Source: Methanospirillum stamsii (lineage in GTDB: Archaea > Halobacteriota > Methanomicrobia > Methanomicrobiales > Methanospirillaceae). Taken from it: 64,000 nucleotides of DNA. The notes beneath the pieces were generated by a model. The model worked only from the letters and a program-made list of their open reading frames with translations. It ran no database searches and was not told where the DNA came from. The DNA is taken from contig NZ_QGMZ01000011.1 of assembly GCF_003173335.1 (NCBI RefSeq), forward strand, positions 62,001 through 126,000. Reading direction: 5' to 3'. The translations under genes and the position numbers were made by a program. Positions 63,980 to 64,000 of the stretch are shown here, piece by piece; the stretch's first letter is position 1, and every line of letters begins with the position of its first letter.

Positions 63980-64000
63980 AACAGAAACGTTAGTCTTAGG

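Noticed and set aside
1-64000. tRNA, rRNA, CRISPR arrays, insertion sequences or prophage
   Set aside because: I found no clover-leaf gene, no spaced direct repeats, no transposase or phage-type protein and no terminal repeats.

Overview
The window is chromosomal DNA of a methanogenic archaeon, most likely a member of the Methanomicrobiales close to Methanospirillum; this placement is inference from gene content, not a search. The archaeal signs are direct: an HMf-type histone, aIF5A with a hypusine site, archaeal DnaG-type primase, RFC large subunit with a C-terminal PIP box, archaeal S-adenosylmethionine synthetase, CDP-archaeol synthase, tetraether lipid synthase, an archaeosine radical-SAM enzyme, archaemetzincin and TATA-type promoters. 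Methanogenesis is indicated by methanogenesis marker proteins 2 and 4 (MtxX), a beta-RFAP-synthase-like GHMP protein (methanopterin), hydrogenase maturation genes hypA/hypE and a RimK-like ligase of the MptN/CofF group. The DNA is AT-rich and densely coded. I see no rRNA, tRNA, CRISPR array, insertion sequence or prophage.

Layout. 1-8.2 kb: end of a DUF4349 protein, pyrC, a locus with two H/ACA guide-RNA-like hairpins, a DUF167 gene with an apparent CTG start, dnaG, a RimK-like ligase, then the divergent lipid pair tes / carS, pyrE and a two-gene unit with a 51-residue zinc ribbon. 8.2-12.6 kb: Kup potassium transporter, a sodium/solute symporter with a tiny membrane partner, and a secreted TPR protein. 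12.5-17.6 kb: an orphan DNA methyltransferase with an AT-hook tail, then a histidine kinase, a response regulator and a CheB catalytic domain without receiver. 17.7-22 kb: ppk1-ruvC-ruvA-ruvB, a compact cluster of bacterial-type genes. 22-30.2 kb: secreted CARDB/CAP, dockerin-like, CARDB-repeat and TPR proteins mixed with DUF2156, GNAT, PhoU-like and CheW genes. 30.3-35.1 kb: DUF169, nadK next to the IMPase/FBPase gene, aIF5A and two tandem membrane-anchored paralogues. 35.3-40.8 kb: Mrp/NBP35 ATPase, an ACT-ACT-metallo-beta-lactamase fusion, hxlB, an aminotransferase and an M42 peptidase. 40.9-46.4 kb: TPR protein, amzA, UPF0146, rfcL, mmp2-mtxX, histone. 46.5-49.9 kb: mat-hisG-hisA-hisB in tight coupling. 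50-55.3 kb: a histidine kinase, a three-gene thiol-redox unit (glutaredoxin, ferredoxin:disulfide-reductase-like FTR-rubredoxin fusion, thioredoxin-fold protein) and an HDAC-fold deacylase coupled to a hydantoinase-like ATPase. 55.3-64 kb: an unknown protein with DUF2148 and GHMP genes, a membrane export protein, hypA-hypE, a surface protein, an archaeosine radical-SAM enzyme and a TIGR00300 (LOR/SDH, ornithine cyclodeaminase-like) protein.

The genes worth most attention are the complete RuvCAB set in an archaeon, the two H/ACA-like RNAs, the tes/carS head-to-head pair, the CheB-only signalling unit, the ACT-ACT-MBL fusion and the small thiol-redox operon. Many neighbouring genes overlap by 1-8 bases or abut exactly, on both the same and opposite strands, so several starts given here were chosen from overlaps and Shine-Dalgarno-like GGTGA motifs; alternatives are stated in the entries.
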